DNA of 64,000 nucleotides from JANQQJ01 sp046290575. Lineage in GTDB: Bacteria; Pseudomonadota; Alphaproteobacteria; SMXS01. The position numbers were made by a program, and so were the translations under genes. Location of the stretch: NCBI GenBank assembly GCA_046290575.1, contig JBKAGX010000001.1:248001-312000 (forward strand). Reading direction: 5' to 3'. Below the pieces are notes generated by a model that did no database searches, was not told the origin of the DNA, and worked only from the letters and a program-made list of their open reading frames with translations. Shown piece by piece: positions 50,884 through 60,659 of this stretch (positions are counted from its first letter, which is position 1; each line of letters opens with the position of its first letter).

Positions 50884-51999
50884 ATGAAACTGACTATTGA
50901 ACGAGCGGCCTTGTTGCGCTCGCTGGGCCATGTGCAGAGCGTTGTTGAACGCCGTAACACAATACCGATCCTGTCCAATGTGCTGCTGGAAGCTGCAGAT
51001 GGCTCATTAAGCCTGACGGCGACGGACCTTGACCTCGCTGTCGTTGATCATGTCGCTGCTGACGTCGGTCAAGGCGGTGCCATTACGACACCGGCGCACA
51101 CGCTCTATGACATCGTCCGCAAACTGCCCGACGGTGCTCAGGTGGCGTTGGAGTACGGCGGCGAAGACCAGAAGCTGACATTAACGTCGGGCCGGTCCCG
51201 CTTCGTGCTGGCCTGTCTGCCGCGTGAAGACTTCCCGGTGATGGCGGAAGACGATCTGCCGCATCGCTTCACGCTGCCCGTCGACCAACTGGCGCAGCTC
51301 ATTGACAAGACACGGTTTGCGATCAGTACTGAAGAAACCCGCTTTTACCTCAACGGAATTTATCTGCACGTGACAGACGAAGCAGAACCCGCCTTGATCG
51401 CCGTGGCGACAGACGGGCACCGATTGGCGCGTGTTCGCCTGCCTTTGCCGGACGGCGCGGGTGGTCTGCCGGGTGTGATCGTCCCGCGCAAAACTGTCGG
51501 CGAAGTGCGTAAGCTTCTCGAAGAGGCCGATGGCGGGGTGCAGATAGGCTTGTCTGAAGGAAAGATCCGCTTTGAGTTCGATGGCGCGGTGCTGACGTCG
51601 AAACTGATTGACGGCACGTTCCCGGACTATGTGCGCGTAATCCCGACGGCGAATGATCGTGATCTGGAAGTTGACGCCAAATTGTTCGCCGATGCGATCG
51701 ATCGGGTCTCGACGATCTCGAATGAAAAATCCCGGGCGGTGAAATTTATTATTGAGCCAGAGCGCCTGACTCTCGCGGTCAACAGTCCCGACAGCGGTTC
51801 TGCGACTGAAGAGATCGCCGCGGGCTATGGCTCGGAGTCGATGGAAATCGGGTTTAATGCCCGTTACGTGCTCGATATTATGGGTCAGATCGTTGGCGAC
51901 AACGTGAAGCTGTCGCTGGCGGATTCTGCGGCCCCCACGCTGGTACAGGACGGCGGCGATGATTCGGCGCTCTACGTTCTGATGCCGATGCGGGTTTAG
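50884..51999 (+). CDS. dnaN: DNA polymerase III sliding clamp, beta subunit
   Basis: 371 residues. Begins MKLTIERAALLRSLGHVQSVVERRNTIPILSNVLLEA, contains VATDGHRLARV and ends LYVLMPMRV, all standard for the beta clamp. Forms a dimeric ring tethering polymerase and repair proteins. Its 227-bp upstream interval has a -35-like TTGACA and GC hairpins. recF starts 13 bp later. Confidence 0.98.
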   Translation: MKLTIERAALLRSLGHVQSVVERRNTIPILSNVLLEAADGSLSLTATDLDLAVVDHVAADVGQGGAITTPAHTLYDIVRKLPDGAQVALEYGGEDQKLTLTSGRSRFVLACLPREDFPVMAEDDLPHRFTLPVDQLAQLIDKTRFAISTEETRFYLNGIYLHVTDEAEPALIAVATDGHRLARVRLPLPDGAGGLPGVIVPRKTVGEVRKLLEEADGGVQIGLSEGKIRFEFDGAVLTSKLIDGTFPDYVRVIPTANDRDLEVDAKLFADAIDRVSTISNEKSRAVKFIIEPERLTLAVNSPDSGSATEEIAAGYGSESMEIGFNARYVLDIMGQIVGDNVKLSLADSAAPTLVQDGGDDSALYVLMPMRV

Positions 52000-52011
52000 T
52001 CCGGATCGCGG

Positions 52012-53214
52012 ATGCTGCACGCCCGCGATGTTGCCCACATGGCTGAAGGGGCTACGCCGGCCTTGCTCGCCGTCAGCCGGCTGACCATGACGGATTTCAG
52101 GAACTATGCGTCACAGCGGCTGGAAACCACTGCCGCTGTTCCGGTTGTGCTGACGGGCCCCAACGGAGCTGGCAAGACCAATGTGCTTGAAGCGCTTTCC
52201 TACCTGACGGCAGGCCGCGGCCTGCGCGGCGCGCGACTGGGCGAATTGGCCCGGATTGGCGGTGCCGGGGGATGGTCGGTCGCGGCCGAGGTCGAGACCC
52301 AGACCGGGCGCGTGTCCATTGGCACCGGCATCGAAGGGCGGACGGCGGCCAGCACTGATTCTGATGAGGACGGTGTTGACCGGCGACAGGTCCGCATTGA
52401 CGGCGCAAGCGCCAGAGGCCCGGCAGCGCTGGCAGACGTACTGCGCGCCATCTGGCTGACGCCGCAGATGGATGGGCTGTTCATCCAGGGCCGGTCGGAG
52501 CGGCGCCGGTTTTTGGACCGTCTGGTGTTGGGCTATGACCCGGAACATGGGCGCCGTGTTGGTGGTTTTGAACGCGCCATGCGCGACCGGGCGAAACTGT
52601 TGCGCGATGGTACAGGCGATGATGCCTGGTTGGCCGCGCTGGAAGCGCGGATGGCAGAAGCCAGCGTTGCGATTGCAGCCGCGCGCCGTGAAACGGTGGG
52701 GCGGCTGCACGCTGCGCTTGCCCAGGGCCTGGGGCCGTTCCCCAAGGCGGGCCTGGCGCTGGAAGGGTTCGCCGAAGAGCTGCTTGAGGCACACGCCGCG
52801 CTGGAGGTCGAAACGCGGCTGCAAGACCAGTTGCGCACCAATCGTCCCGCGGACGCCTCGTCGGGCCGCACCCGCGATGGCGCGCATCGGACCGACCTGC
52901 TGGTCACGCATCTGGACAATGGCATGCCGGCGGGGTTGTGCTCCACGGGCGAACAGAAGGCGCTGCTGGTTGCCGTGGTGCTGGCCGATGCGCGGCTACA
53001 GGCCGCCTATCGCGGGGCACCGCCGGTCTTGTTGCTCGACGAGATTGTCGCGCATCTGGATGGGGGCCGCCGCGCGGCGCTGTTTGATGAAATTCTGGCG
53101 CTCGGGGCCCAGACCTGGCTGACAGGAACGGACCGGGCGCTGTTTGAACCGCTAGACCGGATGGCGCAGTTTGCCATGGTAGAGCATGGAAAGGTAACGG
53201 GACTCGATGGCTGA
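52012..53214 (+). CDS. recF: DNA replication and repair protein RecF
   Basis: 400 residues from ATG 52012; ATG 52039 is an alternative giving 391. SMC-like ATPase: Walker A LTGPNGAGKTNVLEAL near residue 46, signature STGEQKALLVAVVLADA near 310 and Walker B VLLLDEIVAHLD near 342. It loads RecA at gaps with RecO and RecR. Its end overlaps the gyrB start by 8 bp. Confidence 0.95.
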   Translation: MLHARDVAHMAEGATPALLAVSRLTMTDFRNYASQRLETTAAVPVVLTGPNGAGKTNVLEALSYLTAGRGLRGARLGELARIGGAGGWSVAAEVETQTGRVSIGTGIEGRTAASTDSDEDGVDRRQVRIDGASARGPAALADVLRAIWLTPQMDGLFIQGRSERRRFLDRLVLGYDPEHGRRVGGFERAMRDRAKLLRDGTGDDAWLAALEARMAEASVAIAAARRETVGRLHAALAQGLGPFPKAGLALEGFAEELLEAHAALEVETRLQDQLRTNRPADASSGRTRDGAHRTDLLVTHLDNGMPAGLCSTGEQKALLVAVVLADARLQAAYRGAPPVLLLDEIVAHLDGGRRAALFDEILALGAQTWLTGTDRALFEPLDRMAQFAMVEHGKVTGLDG

Positions 53215-55669
53215 AGACGAAACCAAAAACGGCGATCTGCCGGAAGCGGCAGCTGACGCCGGAAACAATGAAGAATATGGCGCGGAGTCCATCAAGGTTC
53301 TACGCGGACTTGATGCCGTCCGTAAGCGCCCGGGTATGTATATCGGCGACACTGAAGACGGGTCCGGCCTGCATCATCTCGTGTTTGAGGTGATGGACAA
53401 CGCCATTGATGAGTCGCTGGCTGGTCATTGCGACGACATCAATGTGATCCTGCACTCGGACGGCTCTGCCTCCATCAGCGATAATGGCCGCGGTATTCCC
53501 ACCGATATTCATGAAGAAGAAGGTGTTTCAGCCGCCCAGGTCATCATGACGCAGCTGCATGCAGGCGGGAAATTCGACCAGAATTCCTACAAGGTCTCCG
53601 GCGGTCTGCACGGCGTGGGCGTCTCTGTGGTGAACGCCTTGTCGGAATGGCTCGACCTGCGCATCTGGCGCAACGGAGAAGAGCATCATATGCGTTTCCA
53701 GCATGGTGAGCCCGATGCCGACCTCACGGTCGTTGCAGAGGCCGGGGATCGGACCGGCACAGAGGTGCGCTTTCTGCCGTCGACCGATACGTTCGGCGAC
53801 ATTATCTTCGACTATGACCGGCTGGAGCACCGGCTGCGCGAACTCGCCTTTTTGAATTCCGGTGTGAAGATTACGCTACGGGATCATCGCCACGCTGAAC
53901 GCAAAGTGGTCGAACTCTATTATGAAGGCGGTGTCTCTGCTTTTGTCGCCTATCTCGATCGGAACAAGACCGCGCTTTATGAGCCGCCGATCATGATTAC
54001 CGGCGAGCGTGACGGCATCACCATGGAGGCCGCGTTGCAGTGGAACAACGGCTACCACGAGAATGTGCTCTGCTTTACCAACAACATTCCGCAGCGTGAT
54101 GGAGGGACCCATCTGGCGGCGTTCCGCTCGGCCTTGACGCGGACCGTCAACAACTACGCCAATCAGAGCGGCCTTGCGAAGAAGGAAAAGGTGAACCTGT
54201 CTGGCGAGGATGCACGCGAGGGGCTGACCTGTGTGCTCTCGGTCAAGGTGCCTGACCCCAAATTCTCCTCCCAGACCAAGGACAAACTGGTGTCGTCGGA
54301 GGTGCGCCCGGTGGTCGAGGGACTGCTGAACGAGAATCTGGCAGCCTGGTTTGACGAACACCCCAACGAGGCCAAGGGCATTGTCGGCAAGGTGGTGGAA
54401 GCAGCTGTTGCCCGTGAGGCGGCCCGCAAAGCGCGCGAGCTGACCCGGCGCAAGAGTGCGCTTGATGTGGCAAGCCTGCCGGGCAAGCTGGCCGACTGTC
54501 AGGAACGCGATCCGGCGCTGTCTGAAATCTTCATCGTCGAGGGTGATTCGGCCGGCGGGTCCGCCAAGCAGGGCCGTGACCGGTCCAACCAGGCGGTGCT
54601 GCCGCTACGGGGTAAAATCCTGAACGTCGAGCGCGCCCGCTTTGACCGCATGCTGACATCTCAGGAAATCGGCACGCTGATCACGGCGCTGGGTACCGGG
54701 ATTGGGCCAGAGGAATTCAACCTGGAGAAACTGCGCTACCACAAAGTCATCATCATGACCGATGCCGATGTTGACGGCGCCCATATTCGTACCCTGCTGT
54801 TGACATTCTTCTTCCGTCAGATGCGTGAGCTGATCGAAGCGGGCCACCTCTATATTGCGCAGCCGCCGCTTTACAAAGTCTCCAAGGGCCGCTCGGAGGT
54901 TTATCTGAAGGACGAAGACGGTCTCAACGAATACCTGATTGATGCCGGCGTCAAAGATTCGATTCTGGAGCTGGACGACGGGGCACAGGTGGCTGGTGAG
55001 GATCTCAAGAGGCTGGTGCAGCGCGCAGCGCGCGCCAAGTCACTGATCGATGCAATCCCGTCGCGTTACTATCGGCCACTGGTGGAGCAGTTGGCAATTG
55101 CCGGGGCCTTGAATAATGACGTTCTGGCCGATTCGGAACAGGCGTCTCAAGTTGCCGATTATATTGCCACACGCATGAACGTCCTGTCGCTGGAGACTGA
55201 ACAGGGCTGGTACGGCGCGCCTGGAGAGGCGGGCGGATTGACCTTCGGGCGTGAGGTGCGGGGCGTGACGGAGGAATATGCGATTGACGTCTCATTGCTT
55301 GATTCCGCCGAGGCGCGTGCTCTGGATTCGCTCGCGCCGGAGCTTCAGAAAACCTACGCGAAACCTGCTATTTGCCGACACCGCGACGATGCAACAAAGA
55401 TTACATCGCCGCTGGAGCTGCTGGCGACGATTACCAAGCTGGGCAGCCGGGGCATCTCGATCCAGCGCTATAAGGGGCTGGGCGAAATGAACCCGGGCCA
55501 ATTGTGGGAAACGACGCTCGATCCTGATGCACGCACGCTGCTTCAGGTCAGGGTCAGTCACGCTGACACGGCCGATGAAATGTTCTCGAAACTGATGGGT
55601 GACGTGGTCGAACCACGCCGTGAGTTCATTCAATCGAATGCACTGCAGGTCGCTAATCTGGACGTATAG
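53207..55669 (+). CDS. gyrB: DNA gyrase subunit B
   Basis: 820 residues. GHKL ATPase motifs EVMDNAIDESLAG, SDNGRGIP and GGLHGVGVSVVNALS; TOPRIM EGDSAGGSAKQGRDR and DADVDGAHIRTLLLTFFF; C-terminal ISIQRYKGLGEMNPGQLWETT. ATP-driven negative supercoiling with GyrA. It overlaps recF by 8 bp, completing dnaA-dnaN-recF-gyrB. Confidence 0.98.
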   Translation: MAEDETKNGDLPEAAADAGNNEEYGAESIKVLRGLDAVRKRPGMYIGDTEDGSGLHHLVFEVMDNAIDESLAGHCDDINVILHSDGSASISDNGRGIPTDIHEEEGVSAAQVIMTQLHAGGKFDQNSYKVSGGLHGVGVSVVNALSEWLDLRIWRNGEEHHMRFQHGEPDADLTVVAEAGDRTGTEVRFLPSTDTFGDIIFDYDRLEHRLRELAFLNSGVKITLRDHRHAERKVVELYYEGGVSAFVAYLDRNKTALYEPPIMITGERDGITMEAALQWNNGYHENVLCFTNNIPQRDGGTHLAAFRSALTRTVNNYANQSGLAKKEKVNLSGEDAREGLTCVLSVKVPDPKFSSQTKDKLVSSEVRPVVEGLLNENLAAWFDEHPNEAKGIVGKVVEAAVAREAARKARELTRRKSALDVASLPGKLADCQERDPALSEIFIVEGDSAGGSAKQGRDRSNQAVLPLRGKILNVERARFDRMLTSQEIGTLITALGTGIGPEEFNLEKLRYHKVIIMTDADVDGAHIRTLLLTFFFRQMRELIEAGHLYIAQPPLYKVSKGRSEVYLKDEDGLNEYLIDAGVKDSILELDDGAQVAGEDLKRLVQRAARAKSLIDAIPSRYYRPLVEQLAIAGALNNDVLADSEQASQVADYIATRMNVLSLETEQGWYGAPGEAGGLTFGREVRGVTEEYAIDVSLLDSAEARALDSLAPELQKTYAKPAICRHRDDATKITSPLELLATITKLGSRGISIQRYKGLGEMNPGQLWETTLDPDARTLLQVRVSHADTADEMFSKLMGDVVEPRREFIQSNALQVANLDV

Positions 55670-55695
55670 CGCCACCCGTTCCTCCCGGAGGAGGT

Positions 55696-57513
55696 ATGGC
55701 CAAGAAGTCTGGGGGCCGGTCCCCGAAACGTGGCAACGCGAAAAAGCCGGTGGCAAAATCAAAGAAGAAGACCGGTCGCCGGTGGGCGTTGCGGGTCGGC
55801 CTTGTCGTGGCCGGCGGTTTCCTTGCCGGGATAGGCCTGGTTCTTCTGTTTTGGGCGCTCGAACTTCCAGACGTTGATGAGACGCTGGCGGCGCATCGGC
55901 CGCCGATCGTGACCATTCTTGACCGCAACGGTACGCGGGTGGCCTCAGTCGGCGGTACCGGCGGGGGCTGGGTTGATGGTGAGGATCTGCCGTCTGTTCT
56001 TGTCGATGCTGTTCTCGCGATTGAAGACCGCCGGTTCCATGCGCATGGTGGCGTCGATGCCTGGGGTATTCTAAGGGCGTTTTTTGCCAATATCCGGGCC
56101 GGCGATTTTGTTCAGGGTGGTTCGACGATCACCCAGCAACTGGCCAAGAACATGTTCCTGACACCGGATCGCACCGCAAAGCGCAAGGTGCAGGAAATCA
56201 TGCTGGCCTATGGGCTGGAGCGCCGCCTGGACAAAGATGAGATTCTCGAGCAGTACCTGAACCGGGTTTACTTCGGCAGTGGCGCCTATGGTATTGATGC
56301 GGCGGCGCGGCGCTATTTCGGCGTCGAGGTCGGTCAGCTCACCCTGACCCAGTCGGCGATGCTGGCGGGTCTTCTCAAAGCGCCCAGCCGCTATTCACCC
56401 GCCAATGACCCTGCAGCGGCTGAAGCCCGCATGCAGCTTGTGCTGGACGCGATGGTCGAGGCTGGCACGCTCGCGCCCTCACGGCGTGCGATGATCTCAG
56501 CGGTACCCGCCGTGCGGCCCGCGAGTGGCAACAGCACGCAGTATTTTGTCGATTGGGTGATGGACCTGCTGCCCGATTTCATCGGCGAACCGGCACAGGA
56601 CACTACCATCCTGACAACGCTTGATGCGTCAATGCAGGCCGCCGCAGAAGCGGCGCTCAAGGCGGCCCTCGATGAGTCCGGTGCTAGCCGTAAGATCGGA
56701 CAAGGGGCCCTCCTCGCCATGTCGGTGGATGGCGGTGTGCGGGCCATGGTTGGTGGCAGCGACTACCAGAAAAGTGAGTATAACCGCGCCGTCCGTGCGC
56801 TGCGCCAGCCGGGGTCGGCGTTTAAACTCTTCGTCTATCTGGCGGCGCTGGAAGCAGGCATGACCCCAGGTTCGAAATTTCGGGACTCTCCCTTCGTCTA
56901 TCAGGGATGGCGGCCACAGAACTATGGTGGCGGCTATGCCGGGTCGGTCACGCTGCAGACAGCCTTTGCCAAATCGATCAACACAGTAGCGGTCAAGGCA
57001 GCTGAGGCTGCCGACCGTAGCCAGGTGATCCGCATGGCCCGACGTCTCGGCATCACGACCAAGATCGTCACAGAACCCAGCCTGGCGCTGGGAACCAGTG
57101 AAGTGCGGCTTATCGACCTGACCGGCGCCTATGCGGTTGTTGCCAATGGCGGTCGCGCGGTGATGCCGCACGGGATTGCAGAGATCAGGAACGCCAGCGG
57201 TGGGGTGCTTTTTCGCCGCACGGTTAGCCGTGATCCGGTTCTCTCTCCTCAGGTGGCGCGTCAGATGGATGGGTTGCTTCGGTCTGTGATCGACTGGGGT
57301 ACGGGCCGTGCGGCCCGGCTGGATCAACGAAGCGCGGCTGGCAAAACGGGCACCAGCCAGTCCTGGCGTGATGCCTGGTTCATGGGCTATTCGGGCGACC
57401 TGGTGGCCGGTGTGTGGCTTGGTAATGACGATTCGTCATCCATGGAAAAAGTAACAGGTGGCAGTGTGCCGGCCCGGGTCTGGCGGGACTTCATGACCAG
57501 AACCAGCCGTTAG
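55696..57513 (+). CDS. Class A penicillin-binding protein (bifunctional)
   Basis: 605 residues, short for PBP1A. N-terminal basic tail and one membrane helix (about 31-55), glycosyltransferase domain with EDRRFHAHGGVD (Glu110) and GGSTITQQLAKN (142-152), transpeptidase with SAFK (Ser374-Lys377), SIN (427-429) and KTGT (550-553), all intact. Polymerises and cross-links peptidoglycan in the periplasm. GGAGGAGGT precedes ATG 55696. It ends tail-to-tail with the YcgN-like gene, sharing TTAG. Confidence 0.95.
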   Translation: MAKKSGGRSPKRGNAKKPVAKSKKKTGRRWALRVGLVVAGGFLAGIGLVLLFWALELPDVDETLAAHRPPIVTILDRNGTRVASVGGTGGGWVDGEDLPSVLVDAVLAIEDRRFHAHGGVDAWGILRAFFANIRAGDFVQGGSTITQQLAKNMFLTPDRTAKRKVQEIMLAYGLERRLDKDEILEQYLNRVYFGSGAYGIDAAARRYFGVEVGQLTLTQSAMLAGLLKAPSRYSPANDPAAAEARMQLVLDAMVEAGTLAPSRRAMISAVPAVRPASGNSTQYFVDWVMDLLPDFIGEPAQDTTILTTLDASMQAAAEAALKAALDESGASRKIGQGALLAMSVDGGVRAMVGGSDYQKSEYNRAVRALRQPGSAFKLFVYLAALEAGMTPGSKFRDSPFVYQGWRPQNYGGGYAGSVTLQTAFAKSINTVAVKAAEAADRSQVIRMARRLGITTKIVTEPSLALGTSEVRLIDLTGAYAVVANGGRAVMPHGIAEIRNASGGVLFRRTVSRDPVLSPQVARQMDGLLRSVIDWGTGRAARLDQRSAAGKTGTSQSWRDAWFMGYSGDLVAGVWLGNDDSSSMEKVTGGSVPARVWRDFMTRTSR

Positions 57514-57947
57514 ATTTCCCAGTCGGTCATGTGGTGCTGCAGATCGCCGGCATCGCGTTCTGAAACCACCCGTCCCCGAACCGACATGCCTGCTTCGTGC
57601 ACCGTTTCAGGGTCGCCCGAGATCAGCGGGTGCCACCATTCCAGGTCTTTGCCTTCCGCCACAAGCCGGTAGCCGCAGGTCGACGGCATCCAGCTCAGAT
57701 CGGCGATATTGTCCGGGGTCAGCACAACGCAATCGGGCACCAGCCTCTTGCGTTCAGGATATCGCGTGCACCGGCACGCCTCGATGTCGAGCAGACGGCA
57801 AACGACGTTGGTTGCGGTGATCTGACCGGTATCGGCGTCTTCCAGCTTGTGCAGGCAACACTTGGCGCAGCCGTCGCAGAGAGATTCCCACTCCTGCGGT
57901 GTCAGTGCATCGAGGCGTTTTCGTTTCCAGAACGGCGCGTCAGACAT
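57510..57947 (-). CDS. YcgN-like cysteine cluster protein (UPF0153 family)
   Basis: 145 residues from ATG 57947 (MSDAPFWKRKRLDALTPQEWESLCDGCAKCCLHKLED). Cysteines in LCDGCAKCC, VVCRLLDIEACRCTRYPER and DCVVL form the family's putative metal-binding set. The start overlaps the phaZ stop by 8 bp, so translation is coupled. Function unknown; E. coli YcgN is the best comparison. Confidence 0.9.
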   Translation of the reverse strand: MSDAPFWKRKRLDALTPQEWESLCDGCAKCCLHKLEDADTGQITATNVVCRLLDIEACRCTRYPERKRLVPDCVVLTPDNIADLSWMPSTCGYRLVAEGKDLEWWHPLISGDPETVHEAGMSVRGRVVSERDAGDLQHHMTDWEI

Positions 57948-59163
57948 TGTGGCGCAGAATGAACTCCGAGACGCGCGGGGCAATCTCATTGTGCCAACGG
58001 CGGCCGTTGAAGACGCCGTAATGCCCCACGCCCGGCTGCACATAGTCCTGCTGCATCTTCAACGGGATGTTAATGCAGATATCGTGGGCCGCCTGGGTCT
58101 GACCCAGGCCGGAGATATCGTCCTTCTCGCCTTCCACCGTTAAGAGCGCGGTCTTGCGGATGGCTTCGGGCTTCACCAGCCTGTCCCGGTGGACCCATGA
58201 CCCCCGGGGCAGATCGTGGTCCTGAAAGACCACTTTGATGGTCTGGAGATAGAACTCCGCCGTCAGGTCCATCACCGCCATGTACTCGTCATAGAACTCG
58301 CGGTGCTTCTGGACGCTTTCGCCGTCGCCCTCGATCAGGTGGTTGTAGTAGTTCACATGAGAGTCGAAATGCCGGTCGAAATTCATCGACATGAAGCCGG
58401 TCAGTTGCATAAAGCCGGGATAGACCTCACGCCAGAAGCCGGGTGCCGTTGGCGGGACGCGGGCGATCACATTTTTCTCGAACCACTCAAAAGGCCGCTC
58501 CTGGGCAAGCCGGTTCGGCACGGTCGGGCTGCGGCGCGTATCGATGGGGCTGCCCATGAACGTCATGCTGGACGGTGTGCTGGGATCATCCTGTTCGGAC
58601 ATCAGGGCAACCGCCGCCAGCACCGCGGGACCAGGCTGGCAGACAGCCATCACATGCGTGTTGGGGCCCAACAGGCGCAGATAATCGACGATGTAATCGG
58701 TGTAGTCGTCCAGATCGAAGCTGCCTTCAAAGGTCGGCACCATCCGCGCATCGCGCCAATCGGTGATATAGACGTCGTGATTGGGCAGCATGCTCTCAAC
58801 GGTGCCGCGCAGCAGGGTCGCATAGTGGCCGGACATCGGCGCCACAATCAGCAGGCGCGGGTCATCGGGCCGCGGTTCGGCGCGGACAAAGTGCTTTAAC
58901 TGGCAAAACGTCTTGCGGCCGACAATTTCTTCAACAATCGGGACGGTTTCACCGTCGATGACTGTCTCATCCAGGCCGAATTTCGGTTTGCCGAAGCGCC
59001 GGGTTGTCGACTCGAACAAATGGCAGGATGCGGAAATCGCCTTCCCCATCCAGGTATGCGTCCACGGATTATAGGGGTTGGTGAAGGCCATCTCGCCGGC
59101 CTCTGCCATGAAGCGCGCGGGCTGCATGGCCCACCGGCCGAATTCGTGCGTGTGGTAGAGCAT
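57940..59163 (-). CDS. phaZ: Intracellular polyhydroxyalkanoate depolymerase
   Basis: 407 residues. Typical PhaZ opening MLYHTHEFGRWAMQPARFMAE; alpha/beta hydrolase with the cysteine nucleophile in VMAVCQPGPAVLAAVA (Cys instead of Ser, as in Ralstonia PhaZ), acidic VEGEKDDISG and catalytic His in VGHYGVFNGRRW. Degrades native storage granules in the cytoplasm. A strong AGGAGG precedes ATG 59163. The upstream 59164-59372 interval (209 bp) must hold its promoter; I see no clear consensus in it. Confidence 0.96.
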   Translation of the reverse strand: MLYHTHEFGRWAMQPARFMAEAGEMAFTNPYNPWTHTWMGKAISASCHLFESTTRRFGKPKFGLDETVIDGETVPIVEEIVGRKTFCQLKHFVRAEPRPDDPRLLIVAPMSGHYATLLRGTVESMLPNHDVYITDWRDARMVPTFEGSFDLDDYTDYIVDYLRLLGPNTHVMAVCQPGPAVLAAVALMSEQDDPSTPSSMTFMGSPIDTRRSPTVPNRLAQERPFEWFEKNVIARVPPTAPGFWREVYPGFMQLTGFMSMNFDRHFDSHVNYYNHLIEGDGESVQKHREFYDEYMAVMDLTAEFYLQTIKVVFQDHDLPRGSWVHRDRLVKPEAIRKTALLTVEGEKDDISGLGQTQAAHDICINIPLKMQQDYVQPGVGHYGVFNGRRWHNEIAPRVSEFILRHNV

Positions 59164-59372
59164 TCAGGGCCTCCTCACCTCGACTATGGGTCTCTGCGCC
59201 CACTCAGTTTACGGCGCATCCTACGATACAGGCCCGGTTTGTCATAGTTTTGTAACTGCAACGACCGTCAGCCCCAAGCGCGTCAGCCAGCATGGTCCAG
59301 CCGTCGACGGTGGAGATCAGGCCCGGGAGATGCAGTTTCTTGGGAGACCCGGAAGGTTATCCGGCCGCGAGA

Positions 59373-59990
59373 TTAAAGCAGGGATTTCAGGCCTTTGGCC
59401 ATTTCCTCTGCATTCGTTCCCATGGAAAAGTGCCGGATGTAGCGTCCCTGGCAGTCCATGACGTAAACGAAAGAAGAGTGATTGATCAGATAGTCTTCCG
59501 GCGCATCGGGCGACGGTTCTTTGGTATAGAAAACCCTGTAGGCGCTGGCCGCCGCGGCTACCTGTTCCACGGTGCCGGTCAAGCCCCGGAACGACGGGTG
59601 GAAATGCTGCATATAGGTCGCCATGGCTTCCACGTCATCCCGCTCCGGATCGACTGACACGAAGATGGGTTGGATGGCATCAGCGTCGCTGCCCAGCATA
59701 TCGAGCGCGGCTGACATTTCCTGCAGTTCCGCCGGACAGATATCCGGGCAATAGGTAAAGCCGAAATAGATCAGCTGATATTTGCCCCGAAAATCCTGTT
59801 CCGTTACGGCCGCCCCGGTGTGGTCGACCAGTTGGAAGTCACCACCGATAGGCACGGAATTGTCCCCTTCAACCTGGCAACTCTTGCTGCAGCCACCCAT
59901 GCTGCCGGCCAGTACAAAAAGGCCAATGAGCAACGGCAGGTAAAGCGTCAGACGGCGGACTTGTGGGAGAAGGGTGGAAGCTTTTGTCAT
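59373..59990 (-). CDS. SCO1/SenC-like copper chaperone
   Basis: 205 residues from ATG 59990. Membrane helix/signal at about 12-33, with Cys34 in SMGGCSKSC possibly a lipobox. The thioredoxin-fold domain has the copper-binding Cys pair in FGFTYCPDICPAEL and a conserved His in INHSSFVYVMD. Works in cytochrome oxidase CuA assembly or periplasmic redox control; cox genes are not in the window. Divergent from the ankyrin gene across 56 bp. Confidence 0.93.
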   Translation of the reverse strand: MTKASTLLPQVRRLTLYLPLLIGLFVLAGSMGGCSKSCQVEGDNSVPIGGDFQLVDHTGAAVTEQDFRGKYQLIYFGFTYCPDICPAELQEMSAALDMLGSDADAIQPIFVSVDPERDDVEAMATYMQHFHPSFRGLTGTVEQVAAAASAYRVFYTKEPSPDAPEDYLINHSSFVYVMDCQGRYIRHFSMGTNAEEMAKGLKSLL

Positions 59991-60046
59991 CTTGGCCCTA
60001 TATATAGCCCAAGCGCCCGGCAAGATAAGAAGGAAACCGACGGTCA

Positions 60047-60625
60047 ATGACAAGAATCCCAGGAAGATTTGTGGCTTCGGCTTTGGTTGGGCTGTTCGTT
60101 GGAATAACCGTTGGTCTTGCGCCTGCTTCGGCGCAAATGCCGGCCGATGCAAAGTTCATCCAGAACATTGAAAAGCGGGAATACAATGAGCTGATGACCT
60201 ATCTGGTCAATGGTGGCAGCCCCAATGTCTATGATCAGGACAAGGTGCCCGCACTGGTCGTCGCGGCCCGTGAAAACGACGCCAGCATGGTGCGCTCCAT
60301 CCTGGAATATGGTGCGCGGCCGGATCTCTACGACCGTGATAACGGTGAAACTGCGCTGATGGTTGGCGCGGGGCGCGGCAATGAAGACATTGTCCAACTG
60401 TTGCTGTTCTTCAAGGCCGATATCGATCAGCCAGACGATGGCGGGGAAACGGCCCTGATCAAGGCGATTCGAGGCGGCTATGTCTCGATTATCCGCCTGT
60501 TGCTGGAGGCGGGGGCAGACCCTACGCTGGCCGACTATACGGGGCTGGAGCCCAGAGATCATGCCTTGCGCGCGCGATCCCGCCGGGTGGTGCAGGCCTT
60601 CGACGAGGCGGTTGCGGCCCGGTGA
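60047..60625 (+). CDS. Exported ankyrin-repeat protein
   Basis: 192 residues. Signal peptide (VASALVGLFVGITVGLAPASA, cleavage after Ala-Ser-Ala near 29), then about four ankyrin repeats: LMTYLVNGGSPNVYDQD, ARENDASMVRSILEYGARPDLYD, GETALMVGAGRGNEDIVQLLLFF, GETALIKAIRGGYVSIIRLLLEAGADPTLAD. Likely periplasmic protein-protein adaptor; partner unknown. AAGGAAA ribosome site before ATG 60047. It is followed after 34 bp by the phosphatase gene. Confidence 0.9.
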   Translation: MTRIPGRFVASALVGLFVGITVGLAPASAQMPADAKFIQNIEKREYNELMTYLVNGGSPNVYDQDKVPALVVAARENDASMVRSILEYGARPDLYDRDNGETALMVGAGRGNEDIVQLLLFFKADIDQPDDGGETALIKAIRGGYVSIIRLLLEAGADPTLADYTGLEPRDHALRARSRRVVQAFDEAVAAR

Positions 60626-60659
60626 ACCACTCGGGCCCTCAACATATTGGGGGCAACCC

